A stretch of DNA of 36,870 nt from Desulfuromonas sp. TF (GCF_000472285.1 NZ_KI421419.1:81343-118212); one strand, 5' to 3'; shown: positions 7,018 to 15,501, numbered from the stretch's first letter. The notes: a model not told the origin generated them from the letters alone. Translations and numbers: made by a program.

Positions 7018-7992
7018 GTGAGTAAAGCACTAGGACTTTTATCCGGAGGACTTGACAGCAGCCTGGCTGCCCTGGCCTTGAAGCGCCAGGGGGTGGAGGT
7101 CACCTGCATCTCCTTCGTCACCCCCTTCTTCGGGTCGGGCAAGGCCGAAAAGGCCGCCCGCCATATGGACATACCCCTGATCGTCAAGCCGATCGGCGAC
7201 GTTCACCTGGAGATGGTGAAGAATCCCCGGTACGGGTACGGCAAGAACATGAACCCCTGCATCGATTGCCATGCCATGATGTTCCGCCTCGCCGGGGAAA
7301 TCATGGCAGAGCAAGGATTCGACTTCGTCTTCTCCGGCGAGGTGCTGGGGCAGCGGCCCATGAGTCAGAACCTGACGGCCCTGAAGACTGTAGCCAAATA
7401 CTCCGGGGGTAGAGACCGCATCCTGCGCCCGCTGAGCGCCCGGCTCCTTCCCATTACCCCGATGGAAGAAGAGGGGCTGGTCGACCGCGAGCGGCTTCTT
7501 GACATCCAGGGGCGCTCCCGCCGACGCCAGGAAGCGCTGGCAAAGGAATGGGGTCTGATCGAATATCCTTCCTCGGGGGGCGGCTGTCTGCTTACCGAAA
7601 AGCATTTCTCCGACCGCCTGCGCGACCTCTTCGCCCACGATCCCGAGGCGGAGGTGGCCGACGTCGAACTCCTCAAGGTCGGGAGGCAGTTCCGCCTCTC
7701 CCCCCAAGCCAAGCTTACCCTAGGCCGCAACCAGGACGACAACGACAGGATCAAGGTCCAGCTCCGGCCGGGGCAGGTCCTGCTGAGGGCGGCCGATTAC
7801 AATGGCCCCCTCGGGCTGGTGAGCGGCGCCCCTGAAGCGGCCGACCTGGAGACAGCCGGTGCTGTCGTCGCTTCTTACGGCAAGGGGAAGAACGAGCAGG
7901 AGGTGGAAATTCTGATCATTCGCGAGGGGCGCGAGGAGTCAATCCGGATTGCACCGACGGATATGGGGACTTCCCGGCAGTGGATTATTTAA
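7018..7992 (+). CDS. PP-loop thiouridylase-like protein with C-terminal NFACT-R-like domain
   Basis: A 324-residue protein starting at GTG 7018, chosen because AGGAGG lies 6 nt upstream; an upstream in-frame GTG at 6964 has no such site. Residues 9-15 (SGGLDSS) are the ATP-pyrophosphatase PP-loop shared by ThiI, MnmA and related sulfur-transfer enzymes. Cys81 and Cys84 (CIDC) and a later GGGC could be the sulfur-relay cysteines. The region to about residue 215 is the catalytic part. The remaining hundred residues look like the NFACT-R (DUF814-type) RNA-binding domain, which is known fused to such enzymes. A tRNA-thiolation role is likely, but the base modified is unknown. Many genomes label it a tRNA methyltransferase, which the sequence does not support. 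Confidence 0.8.
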   Translation: MSKALGLLSGGLDSSLAALALKRQGVEVTCISFVTPFFGSGKAEKAARHMDIPLIVKPIGDVHLEMVKNPRYGYGKNMNPCIDCHAMMFRLAGEIMAEQGFDFVFSGEVLGQRPMSQNLTALKTVAKYSGGRDRILRPLSARLLPITPMEEEGLVDRERLLDIQGRSRRRQEALAKEWGLIEYPSSGGGCLLTEKHFSDRLRDLFAHDPEAEVADVELLKVGRQFRLSPQAKLTLGRNQDDNDRIKVQLRPGQVLLRAADYNGPLGLVSGAPEAADLETAGAVVASYGKGKNEQEVEILIIREGREESIRIAPTDMGTSRQWII

Positions 7993-8047
7993 GGCGGACC
8001 GGTTCGGGTCTTCCTTAACAAAAATTTCATCTTTATTATCTGTTGAG

Positions 8048-8080
8048 ACAAGGGCCTCCGGTTTGCGGAGGCCCTTGTTT
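8048..8080 (+). terminator. Intrinsic terminator, possibly bidirectional
   Basis: A perfect 13-bp stem (8048-8060 with 8066-8078), loop GTTTG, followed by a short T-rich tail. It lies between the convergent PP-loop gene (+) and secreted protein gene (-). Confidence 0.88.
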
Positions 8081-8107
8081 GTTCCCCGTTATCTCGAGTA
8101 GCCCCTC

Positions 8108-9124
8108 TCAACGGCCGGATCGCGAACTTCCAGAGTGACGTTTGTGGAAGTCACGGCCACCGCTGCCGCCCCGATGAATCCCTCCTCGATCCGAATTTCT
8201 GAACGTATCGGGTCGCCTCTGGAAGCGCTGCATGCTGCTTTTGGTGCCCGGCCCGCGTATCACCCGATCATCCGAGCCACGGCGGACATCTCGACGGTTG
8301 TGGAAGTCGCGCCCACCGCTGATGCCCCGATGAATGCCTCCTCGATTCAGGTTCCTGAAGGTATCGGGGCGCCTCTGGAACCGCTGCATATCACTCTTTG
8401 CTCTCGGTCCGCGTATCACCCGATCATCCGGGCCCCGGCGGGAATCGCGACGGATATGACCGTCGCCAGGGCGCACAATGACGCCGCCTCGGTGCGAACG
8501 AATGAAGCCGTCATGATGATGCTTGCCGCGTAAATCCTTCACTCCTTTGTGGCGATGGATGCCATGGAAATGAAGATGATGTCCCCTGGCATGCTTAAAG
8601 TGACGCGTTCCGGAAAAATGCACGATGTTGAAGCTGAAGAAAATCCGAGAAGAGTAAAACCAGGGGTCCGGGTAATGATAGAACGGATAGTAAGCGTACC
8701 AATCTCCATAACCATAAGGATGGATATAATGTTTTTCAACGACTCGTTCGACGGCGCGCCCACTGTCCGCGGCCGCCTCACCGGGTACGATCAGCCAGGC
8801 ACCGTCGGGCTGCCGGCAGGCCGTGCCGTAAGCCGGTTCCTCAACGCCGCCGATGATTACCGTGGTGACAAATTCCCGGCAATACTGACCGGCGGAATTT
8901 TGAAAGGTGTTCACCGGCACCACGCTTCCTGAACGCGAGGTGTCCGGGTTCACCCACGCCGAGGCCTCGTTCGTCCGGTTGTTTTCCAGGGCATACTGAA
9001 AGGTCTCGGACATGGCCTGATGCTCTGAATCCTCGAGCCCGGTGCCATATTCCTGCCCCCAAAGGGGCGTATAATCGAACATGGCCCCAACCATTACCAA
9101 CAGTAGGAGGGCCGTGCGTTTCAT
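8108..9124 (-). CDS. Secreted protein with surface-antigen-like domain and Arg/His/Gly-rich repeated tail
   Basis: The 338-residue product starts with a signal peptide (MKRTALLLLVMVGAMF, cleavage near WGQE). ATG 9124 is preferred over 9148 because GGGGAG precedes it and the signal peptide begins there. Residues about 25-120 resemble the C-terminal module of 17-kDa surface antigens: a Met-Ser-Glu-Thr helix, EASAWVNPDT, VVPVNTFQN, CREF and YGTACRQPDGAW. The middle is Tyr/His/Phe-rich. The last 150 residues are strongly basic and contain two copies of a 52-residue unit (DDRVIRGP ... RRPDTFRN ... RGGIHRG). The tail might bind metals, polyanions or the cell surface; no function is established. Codon use seems ordinary. 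Confidence 0.8.
   Translation of the reverse strand: MKRTALLLLVMVGAMFDYTPLWGQEYGTGLEDSEHQAMSETFQYALENNRTNEASAWVNPDTSRSGSVVPVNTFQNSAGQYCREFVTTVIIGGVEEPAYGTACRQPDGAWLIVPGEAAADSGRAVERVVEKHYIHPYGYGDWYAYYPFYHYPDPWFYSSRIFFSFNIVHFSGTRHFKHARGHHLHFHGIHRHKGVKDLRGKHHHDGFIRSHRGGVIVRPGDGHIRRDSRRGPDDRVIRGPRAKSDMQRFQRRPDTFRNLNRGGIHRGISGGRDFHNRRDVRRGSDDRVIRGPGTKSSMQRFQRRPDTFRNSDRGGIHRGGSGGRDFHKRHSGSSRSGR
8140..8451. repeat. Two tandem 156-bp copies inside the secreted-protein gene
   Basis: GTGGAAGTC recurs at 8144 and 8300, and GCGTATCACCCGATCATCC also recurs 156 bp apart, so the period is 156 bp (52 codons, in frame). The copies have diverged by scattered substitutions, giving two basic repeat units in the protein's tail. 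Confidence 0.85.
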
Positions 9125-9257
9125 GATCCGTCTCCCCGCTTGAACCACTCTCCCGACAGCTTCTGTGGAAAAATGATCTCCCGGAGGAAAAGGATTGTAA
9201 ATTTGTTTGCCTCGCCTTTGTGAGCCTCCGGGTCAGCCGTTTATCATTCTTATGCGT

Positions 9258-9263
9258 ATTATA
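9258..9263 (-). promoter_or_regulatory. Candidate -10 element for the secreted-protein gene
   Basis: The minus strand reads TGATATAATAC here, a consensus TATAAT with a TG-like extension. The -35 region is poor. It would give a leader of about 125 nt containing an 8-bp long-range stem (9180-9187 with 9226-9233). Confidence 0.4.
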
Positions 9264-9334
9264 TCAGATCGTCGAAAAACATAGGAGACTCCCATGCTTC
9301 CCCGATCCGGATTCTCTTCGAGAATTCCGAAGAA

Positions 9335-9925
9335 TCACTTCCTCTCCCATCCCCCTCCGGACTGCTCGATATACCACCCCTTGCCTGCCTTGTCCCGCCA
9401 GGTATCGGCGAAGATTTGCTGCACTTCATCGGCCTTATCGGGAAAACCGTTTGCCCGGGCGATTTCCTTGTACAGCCGCCGGCGGTCCTCGTTTTCGGCG
9501 GAAACCAGCTGTTGCACCTCGGCCCTGCCTTTCAAGTCCAGCCCGTCGGTGGTGCGGACCTTGAGCAGACCGTCCCGCCCCACGCCCACGTTCCCCGCAT
9601 CGAAATACGGAAACAGCTTTCCCGAGCGCTCCTTCAGGGACGCACGAATAGCCCGGATCTCCGGCGTGCTGACGTCGATGTCCTGCTGGGCGTAGGCGCT
9701 GCGCGGCTGGAGCAGGAAGAACATGCTGCTTCCGGGAGCCTTCTCCAGGAGGGGCGGCTTCGGCGGTTTCGGCTCTTCAGACAAGGCCCGTTCGCCCCAG
9801 ACTTCGTTGACGATGCGGTCCGCGGCGCTGCGCACTTCCTCGGCGGGGAAGTAGATGTTGATGGTCACGCAGGAGACCGCGACGAGGAGGAGCAGAAGAC
9901 CGGCAACTCGGATAGATCTTTTCAT
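9335..9925 (-). CDS. YdbL-family lipoprotein (DUF1318)
   Basis: The 196-residue product starts at ATG 9925, with GGAGG 6 nt upstream; the longer start at 9949 lacks a site. A lipoprotein signal peptide ends in the lipobox AVSC (Cys near residue 19), followed by VTINIYFPAEEV. A Pro/Lys-rich linker follows. The C-terminal half has the DUF1318 pattern: IRAIRASLKERSGKL, a GNVGVGRDGLLKVR segment and the EDRRRLYKEIARANG helix. E. coli YdbL sits beside YdbH/YnbE, large envelope proteins, but no such partner is next to it here. Probable membrane-anchored periplasmic protein of unresolved role. Confidence 0.85.
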   Translation of the reverse strand: MKRSIRVAGLLLLLVAVSCVTINIYFPAEEVRSAADRIVNEVWGERALSEEPKPPKPPLLEKAPGSSMFFLLQPRSAYAQQDIDVSTPEIRAIRASLKERSGKLFPYFDAGNVGVGRDGLLKVRTTDGLDLKGRAEVQQLVSAENEDRRRLYKEIARANGFPDKADEVQQIFADTWRDKAGKGWYIEQSGGGWERK

Positions 9926-10071
9926 CAAAACCTCCAGGCAAGCGCCCATTCACCATTCATATCCAAATATACGCGGACCGTGGGCAAAATCAATTTTCCG
10001 CGCCTTCGGAGACTCGCATCAATCAATTTTCCTTTACGCGCTTACGATTTAATAATCTCCGCCAATACCTA

Positions 10072-10101
10072 TTGACATCGCGGAAGGAACTGATAAAGTA
10101 T
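10072..10101 (+). promoter_or_regulatory. Sigma70-type promoter of the manganese riboswitch transcript
   Basis: A perfect -35 TTGACA at 10072-10077 and -10 AAGTAT at 10096-10101 are 18 nt apart. The start point would fall near 10108, exactly at the first bases of the riboswitch. Confidence 0.7.
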
Positions 10102-10107
10102 CGGCAC

Positions 10108-10220
10108 TAAAAGGGGAGTAGCATCCGGAACCTACCGGCCCGTGCTTCGTCAATACGGTGGTCTCGCCACCCGGACGCGGGAGCTGCGACGTAAAGTCGA
10201 GCCTTGCAAGACCTTTGTCC
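10108..10220 (+). ncRNA. yybP-ykoY (manganese) riboswitch aptamer
   Basis: The hallmark 5' segment AAAGGGGAGTAGC (10110-10122) and the 3' segment GCAAGACCTTT (10206-10216) of the yybP-ykoY class are both present. P1 would pair AAAGG (10110-10114) with CCTTT (10212-10216). The stretch between holds GC-rich helices, such as CCGGAACCTACCGG. The class binds Mn2+ and commonly controls TerC/Alx and MntP proteins; here it precedes htpX and a TerC gene. Confidence 0.9.
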
Positions 10221-10259
10221 ATGCATCAACCATGCATCGGGTAAAGGTCTTTTTCTTTT
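10209..10259 (+). terminator. Riboswitch-controlled terminator
   Basis: AGACCTTT (10209-10216) pairs with AAAGGTCT (10243-10250), extended by a second stem of two ATGCAT copies, and is followed by a T-rich run. The 5' strand reuses the CCTTT that closes riboswitch helix P1, so the two folds exclude each other. Metal binding should stabilise P1 and permit read-through. Confidence 0.82.
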
Positions 10260-10292
10260 ACCGGATGCAAATTAAACGCGGAGGTAAAAGAA

Positions 10293-11148
10293 ATGAACCT
10301 GCTCAAGATCACCTTCCTTCTCACCTGTCTGACCCTCCTTCTTGTCGCCATGGGCAGCGCCATTGGCGGCCAGTCCGGCATGCTCATCGCTTTTTCCCTG
10401 GCGTGCGGCATGAACCTCTTCTCCTACTGGTATTCGGACAAGATCATCCTCAAGATGTACAAGGCCCGGGAAGTCTCCGAAACAGAGAATCCCTCTTTAC
10501 GGGATGGTCCGACGCCTCGCCCTGCAGGCGAATATGCCGATGCCCAAGGTCTACATCATCCCCTCGGAAGGTCCAAACGCATTCGCCACGGCACGCAATC
10601 CACAGAACGCGGCCGTAGCCGCCACTGAGGGAATCCTGCGCATCCTGTCCCCGGAGGAACTCGAAGGGGTAATGGCCCATGAGCTGGCGCACGTTCAAAA
10701 CCGAGACACCCTGATTTCCACCATTGCAGCCACCTTCGCAGGCGCCATTTCAATGCTTGGCAGCATGCTGCAGTGGGCCGCCATCTTCGGCTCCGGCCGC
10801 GGCGAGGACGAGGAAGGGGGAGGAGGCCTTCTCGGCGGCTTGGCCCTTGCGATCATCGCTCCCATGGCGGCCATGCTGATCCAGATGGCCATCTCCCGCT
10901 CCCGCGAATATCGCGCTGATGCCTCCGGAGCGAGGATCTGCGGCAAGCCGCTGGCGCTTGCCGGCGCGCTGCGCAAGCTGCAGCAGGCCTCCACGATGAT
11001 GCCGATGCAGGAGGCGACCCCCTCGACCTCTCACCTATTTATTGTTAACCCCCTGACCGGCGCATCGATGCTGAAGCTCTTCTCCACGCACCCGCCAATG
11101 GAGGAGCGCATCGCCCGCCTGGAAGCGATGGCCTTCTCAAGGGAGTAA
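10293..11148 (+). pseudogene. htpX: Membrane M48 protease HtpX, interrupted by a frameshift
   Basis: The N-terminal part (10293 onward, 66-69 residues, two membrane helices, [18 protein letters not shown]) and the C-terminal part (frame of 10504-11148) together match a complete HtpX zinc metalloprotease. HELAH, the SREYRADA glutamate and two further membrane helices are in the second part. The reading frame shifts at about 10491-10498. Adding a CT dinucleotide there would restore the expected Asn-Pro-Ser-Leu-Tyr-Gly-Met and a 285-residue protein. The ATG at 10504 has no ribosome-binding site. The start ATG 10293 does (GGAGG, 8 nt). HtpX degrades damaged inner-membrane proteins. This may be a real mutation, a sequencing error or recoding. 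It lies first behind the Mn riboswitch, ahead of terC. Confidence 0.85.
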
Positions 11149-11244
11149 TGACCGCTACAATGAAGACGATGATGAAGACTATTTGGCCTATATCGTTCTC
11201 GGGCTCGGACCGGTAAATAAAACCTCGGGATTGGAGAACTTCTC

Positions 11245-12258
11245 GTGAACTCCCTCTGGATGTGGATCGGATTCAACCTCTTCGTCCTCGTGCTGCTCGC
11301 CCTGGATCTCGGCGTGCTCCACCGCAAAGGCAAGGAGGTGGGGATTCGCGAGGCGCTGCTGCTCAGTCTTGGCTACTTCGTCCTGGCGCTGATCTTCGGC
11401 GCCGGAGTCTATCATTTCCTCGGAGCGAACTCCGGAGTCGAGTTTTTAACCGGTTATCTGCTGGAGAAGAGCCTGAGCGTCGACAACATCTTCGTCTTCG
11501 TCCTGATCTTCAGCCATTTTCAGGTTCCGGCGCAGTACCAGCACCGCGTTCTGTTTTGGGGGATTCTCGGTGCCCTGGTGATGCGTGCCGCGCTGATTTT
11601 GACCGGGGCGGCGATCATCGAAGCCTTCCACTGGGTCATCTACATCTTCGGCGCTTTCCTCATCTTCACCGGGGGCAAGATGCTGGTGACGATCAACCAG
11701 GAACCCGACATGGAGGGGAACCGCCTGGTCCGCCTGGTGCGCCGCCGGTTCCGGGTGACGGAAGGGTATGAAGGAAACAGGTTCTTCATCCGCCGTGACG
11801 GCCTGCTCTACTTCACTCCGCTGATGGTGGTTCTGATCCTGGTGGAAGTCTCCGACGTGGTGTTCGCGCTCGACTCCATCCCGGCCATCTTCGCCATCAC
11901 CACCGACCCGTTCATCGTATATACGTCCAACGTCTTCGCCATCCTGGGGCTGCGGGCGCTCTACTTCGCCCTGGTCGGCATCATCCACCGCTTCCATTAC
12001 CTCAAGTACGGCCTTTCGCTGGTGCTCATGGTCGTTGGGGCGAAGATGCTGATCAATGCGGCTTTCGGCAAGGTCATCCCCACCGAGGCTGCGCTGCTGA
12101 TCACCGCGCTGCTGATAGGCGGCTCCATGCTGGTGTCGGTGATCAAGACCCGGAGGCTGCCGAAAGAGATCGGCACCGCAGAAGCCGTTCACGGGTGGGT
12201 GCCGGGGAGTCCGGCAAGAGAAGAATCTGGCAAGGACACGCTGGATACAAAAAAATGA
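11245..12258 (+). CDS. terC: TerC/Alx-family membrane protein (probable manganese exporter)
   Basis: A 337-residue integral membrane protein with about eight or nine hydrophobic segments. The two TerC signatures with membrane-embedded acidic residues are present: EKSLSVDNIFVF near residue 74 and VEVSDVVFALDSIPAIFAIT near residue 202. The soluble loop between residues about 150 and 190 is basic. The C-terminal 35 residues are polar. The start is GTG 11245, with GGAG upstream. Family members such as Alx and MeeF-type proteins export Mn2+. The yybP-ykoY riboswitch 1.0 kb upstream, with only htpX between, fits manganese-induced expression. Confidence 0.9.
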   Translation: MNSLWMWIGFNLFVLVLLALDLGVLHRKGKEVGIREALLLSLGYFVLALIFGAGVYHFLGANSGVEFLTGYLLEKSLSVDNIFVFVLIFSHFQVPAQYQHRVLFWGILGALVMRAALILTGAAIIEAFHWVIYIFGAFLIFTGGKMLVTINQEPDMEGNRLVRLVRRRFRVTEGYEGNRFFIRRDGLLYFTPLMVVLILVEVSDVVFALDSIPAIFAITTDPFIVYTSNVFAILGLRALYFALVGIIHRFHYLKYGLSLVLMVVGAKMLINAAFGKVIPTEAALLITALLIGGSMLVSVIKTRRLPKEIGTAEAVHGWVPGSPAREESGKDTLDTKK

Positions 12259-12364
12259 GTACGAAAAGCTACCCACGTGCTATATTAGATAGAATTAAGG
12301 CTCTGGCCGTGGATGGAAGCGGGACGGGCGGCGAAGCTCGCCTGCCTGCTGATGGCGATAGCAT

Positions 12365-12712
12365 ATGGCATGCCTGAGATCTCAATCGTTTCGCTCACTT
12401 CTCCTTCTGCTCCTCGGATGCTCCCTGACCGCGGCATCCGTCCTTCCGGGCTTCGCAGGTGCGCAGCATCGCTTTGCCCTGGAGACAGCGAACGATCACT
12501 CGCCCCTATTCCCCATTGAGGAGAAGGATCATAGAGGCACCTCGACGGCCGACAACTGCTGGGAAGAAAATGAACTCCCTGAGAATATCCCTCCCGGCGG
12601 GTCGAATTTCCTTGCCGCTGTGACCCATTGCCGGATTCATATCCCTTACCTTCGCACCATTCCCCCTGAAGTCTTTCTGGAACGCTTTGTCCCCCCGCAA
12701 AATCTCTCCTGA
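12365..12712 (+). CDS. Small exported hypothetical protein
   Basis: A 115-residue frame beginning with a clear signal peptide (SFRSLLLLLLGCSLTAAS, possible cleavage after GFAGA or lipidation at Cys19). It continues as a polar region with Cys65 and Cys88 and ends PPEVFLERFVPPQNLS. The hydrophobic start followed by a soluble body, and a C-terminus like that of small exported proteins in Desulfuromonadales, argue that it is real. The ribosome-binding site is poor. I do not recognise a function. It sits 106 nt after terC and could belong to that transcript. Confidence 0.5.
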   Translation: MACLRSQSFRSLLLLLLGCSLTAASVLPGFAGAQHRFALETANDHSPLFPIEEKDHRGTSTADNCWEENELPENIPPGGSNFLAAVTHCRIHIPYLRTIPPEVFLERFVPPQNLS

Positions 12713-12821
12713 ATACCCTCCTCGCATTTTTCGATGCGAACGTCATCAGTTGGTTGCTGGCGCCATCGTGGCGTCTGCCTGTGACAACAGCCTGTAAAAT
12801 CATACATGTATGGAGAACCCT

Positions 12822-13676
12822 ATGTTGAGCGGCCAAATCTTCAATGCGGTCACGATCGTCTACTTTGCGGCAATGATTTTGTTTATCACCTATATGGCCA
12901 CACGGTCGAGGACAGTTGCGCTCACCGCCACAGTTCTGGCCTGGTCCGGTTTCGCGATTCACACCATCGCTTTGGGTCTGCGCTGGTACGAGTCATACCA
13001 GATGCTCGGCGAACATGGTCGTGCGCCCCTCTCCAACCTTTATGAGTCTGTAGTCTTCTTCTCATGGTCGATCCTGCTCACGTACCTGTTGGTCGATCTG
13101 AAATACAGGCAGCGGGCTGTCGGCGCATTCGTGATTCCGGTTGCTTTTCTCGGCATGACGTGGGCACAACTCGGCCTTGATTCGGCGATCGATCCGCTCG
13201 TTCCTGCCCTGCAAAGCAACTGGCTCACTTATCACGTCATCACCTGCTTTCTTGGTTATGCCGCATTCGCCGTGGCCTGCGGAGTCTCCATCATGTATCT
13301 GCTCAAGGCCAATAAGGATAAAAGCGGAAATTCCTCTTCGAAAGGCGGTTTGATGGCGGCTCTTCCGGACGCCCGAATTCTGGACGATATCAACTACAAG
13401 GCGATCATGATCGGTTTTCCCCTGCTTTCCCTGGGGATCATCACCGGCGCTGCCTGGGCCAATTACGCCTGGGGGACCTACTGGAGCTGGGACCCGAAGG
13501 AGACCTGGAGTCTCATCGTGTGGTTCATCTATGCGGCTTTCCTGCACGCCCGCTTCACCCGCGGGTGGGTCGGGCGAAAAGCGGCGTGGCTTTCCATCAC
13601 CGGTTTTGCGGCGACCATTTTCTGTTACCTGGGAGTCAACCTGCTCCTCTCTGGATTGCACAGCTACGGGGGATGA
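12822..13676 (+). CDS. ccsB: System II cytochrome c biogenesis protein, ResC/CcsA type (annotated CcsB)
   Basis: A 284-residue polytopic membrane protein with about eight helices. The diagnostic tryptophan-rich heme-handling segment is WGTYWSWDPKETWSLIVW (about residues 222-239). Conserved histidines flank it, including the His in NWLTYHVITCFLGYA and the His in the last helices. It works with ResB/Ccs1 to deliver heme to apocytochromes c at the outer face of the membrane. No resB partner is adjacent. ATG 12822 is preferred because GGAG lies 7 nt upstream; ATG 12810 has no site. A strong need for c-type cytochromes fits metal-respiring bacteria. Confidence 0.92.
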   Translation: MLSGQIFNAVTIVYFAAMILFITYMATRSRTVALTATVLAWSGFAIHTIALGLRWYESYQMLGEHGRAPLSNLYESVVFFSWSILLTYLLVDLKYRQRAVGAFVIPVAFLGMTWAQLGLDSAIDPLVPALQSNWLTYHVITCFLGYAAFAVACGVSIMYLLKANKDKSGNSSSKGGLMAALPDARILDDINYKAIMIGFPLLSLGIITGAAWANYAWGTYWSWDPKETWSLIVWFIYAAFLHARFTRGWVGRKAAWLSITGFAATIFCYLGVNLLLSGLHSYGG

Positions 13677-13876
13677 TGTGAATCCTCGTTTCCCCCCCTA
13701 GCATATGATCCCCATAGACTATACTTCCAGTGTACTCGCCGTTTCTCGGGCTGCCGTGTCGGTCGGAAGGAAAGGGATGTTTCATTAGGCGCATCGGAAT
13801 GCAGCCATTGTCGGCTGTCGCATCGCGCTTGGACATGTACCAATTGCAGTTTATGGGGGGGCTTGGAGAATAAACA

Positions 13877-15199
13877 GTGGAAAAAATCGGACTCGAACTC
13901 TTTATCGTCCTGTTGCTCATTCTGGCCAACGGCTTTTTCGCCGGAGCGGAACTCGCCATCGTCTCGGTTCGCCGCGGCCGGATCGCACAATTGGCGGCCG
14001 AGGGAAGCAGACGGGCCAAACTCGTGGAGCAACTTCTCTCCGACCCTCACCGCTTCCTGGCCACGGTCCAGATCGGCGTTACCTTGGTGGGAACAGCGGC
14101 GTCCGCCGTTGGGGGCGCCGCCGCGGTCGAGGTTATCAAGCCGCTTTTGCAGCAGGTCCCGATTCGCCTTGTCGCTAATGCCGCTGAACCTCTTGCCCTT
14201 TTTCTGGTGGTCGGCTTTATCGCCTATCTCTCCCTGATTCTCGGAGAGCTGGTGCCCAAGGCTCTAGCTTTGGAATATTCGGACCGGATCGCTCTCGGCG
14301 TAGCCCGTCCGATTCGTTTCCTGGCCCGGATCGGGGGTATCCCGGTCTTTATTCTGACGCTGTCGAGCCAGGCGGTTCTGCGTCTGCTGGGGATCAAGGC
14401 ATCCGGGGAGCAGGCCTTCATCACGAAAGAAGAAATCGAGCACTTGGTGGCCGAAGGCCGTCAGGCCGGGACGGTTACCCCCGGCGAGCAGGAGTTCATT
14501 CGCAATGTATTCGAGTTCTCCCAGACCCAGGTGAGGGAGGTCATGGTGCCTCGCCCCCGCATCGTGGCGCTGGATCTGGAAGGGGATCAAGAGCTGATCC
14601 TGAAAACGGTCCTTAACGGTCAATATTCACGCTACCCGGTCTATCGGGGCGAGATCGAGAACGTGATCGGCTTCATCCATGCCAAGGATCTGCTGGGGCG
14701 GGCGGTGCAGGCCCAGACCGTGGACGTGGAGAGCCTCCTACGGCCTGCCTTCTTTGTCCCGGAGACGAAAAGAACCAACGACCTTCTGCGGGAGATGCAG
14801 CGTCGCCACCTTCACATGGCGATCGTCGTTGACGAATATGGCGGGCTCAGTGGAATCGTCACGACCGAGGACCTGCTGGAGGAGTTGGTTGGCGAGATCG
14901 AGGATGAGCATGATATAGGAGGGCCGAAGCGTATCCAGCCCATTAAAGATGGGGGCTACATGGTCGACGCATTTCTTACTCTCAATGATCTGGAGGGACT
15001 GCTCGGAGTGCGTTTCCCTGAAGGTGTACCCTATGACACCCTTTCCGGGCTGATTCTCTTCGAACTGGGGCATATCCCTGTGGAAGGCGAAAAGGTGAAG
15101 TGGGGCGATTACCTTCTGACGTGCGTCAAAGTCTCCCAGACGGCGATCCGCAGGGTCAAGATCGAACCGGCAGGCCTGGAGAAAACCTGGAAAGAATAA
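13877..15199 (+). CDS. CNNM/CBS/CorC-domain membrane protein (hemolysin C/TlyC-like)
   Basis: A 440-residue protein with the CNNM (DUF21) transmembrane domain over about residues 1-195, beginning with the family motif [18 protein letters not shown]. It is followed by a CBS pair (about 210-330, with EVMVPRPRI and [20 protein letters not shown]) and a CorC_HlyC domain (about 350-435). CNNM/CorC proteins are linked to Mg2+ or Co2+ export; the name hemolysin is historical. The start is GTG 13877, with GGAG about 10 nt upstream. Preceding bases 13677-13876 show no gene. The SHOCT gene follows after 41 nt and is probably co-transcribed. Confidence 0.92.
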   Translation: MEKIGLELFIVLLLILANGFFAGAELAIVSVRRGRIAQLAAEGSRRAKLVEQLLSDPHRFLATVQIGVTLVGTAASAVGGAAAVEVIKPLLQQVPIRLVANAAEPLALFLVVGFIAYLSLILGELVPKALALEYSDRIALGVARPIRFLARIGGIPVFILTLSSQAVLRLLGIKASGEQAFITKEEIEHLVAEGRQAGTVTPGEQEFIRNVFEFSQTQVREVMVPRPRIVALDLEGDQELILKTVLNGQYSRYPVYRGEIENVIGFIHAKDLLGRAVQAQTVDVESLLRPAFFVPETKRTNDLLREMQRRHLHMAIVVDEYGGLSGIVTTEDLLEELVGEIEDEHDIGGPKRIQPIKDGGYMVDAFLTLNDLEGLLGVRFPEGVPYDTLSGLILFELGHIPVEGEKVKWGDYLLTCVKVSQTAIRRVKIEPAGLEKTWKE

Positions 15200-15240
15200 T
15201 CGGTTCTCCACAGGTCCAACTTCAAAAAGAAGGCGAAAAG

Positions 15241-15444
15241 ATGTCACTGATGATGTGGTTTTTTATCGTTTTGATCGGACTTATCTTCCTGGCAGGGCTG
15301 GGATATGTCGTCAGGGCCATACTGATGCAAATCCGGTTGTCCGATCCTGAAAGCAGAGCCAGGGCCGATCTTCTCATGGATCGATACAGAGAAGGCGAGA
15401 TCACCCCTGACGAATACCGGGAAAGGAGGAAGGATATCGATTAA
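15241..15444 (+). CDS. Small SHOCT-domain membrane protein
   Basis: A 67-residue protein: one N-terminal membrane helix (residues about 3-28), then a SHOCT motif ending RYREGEITPDEYRERRKDI. SHOCT motifs are short helical adaptors at protein ends and are thought to mediate oligomerisation. ATG 15241 has GAAGGCG upstream; a longer in-frame start at 15100 would lie inside the CNNM gene and is unlikely. It follows the CNNM/CorC-like gene and may be its accessory protein, which is inference. Confidence 0.82.
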   Translation: MSLMMWFFIVLIGLIFLAGLGYVVRAILMQIRLSDPESRARADLLMDRYREGEITPDEYRERRKDID

Positions 15445-15501
15445 AGTAATCCGCAAAGCCTTTGCAAGTGATACTTCTGAAAGGATGACCTGATTTGCCT
15501 T

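Noticed and set aside
12285-12962. Minus-strand open frame of 225 codons
   Set aside because: It crosses the start of ccsB and the small exported protein and has no domain or start signal.
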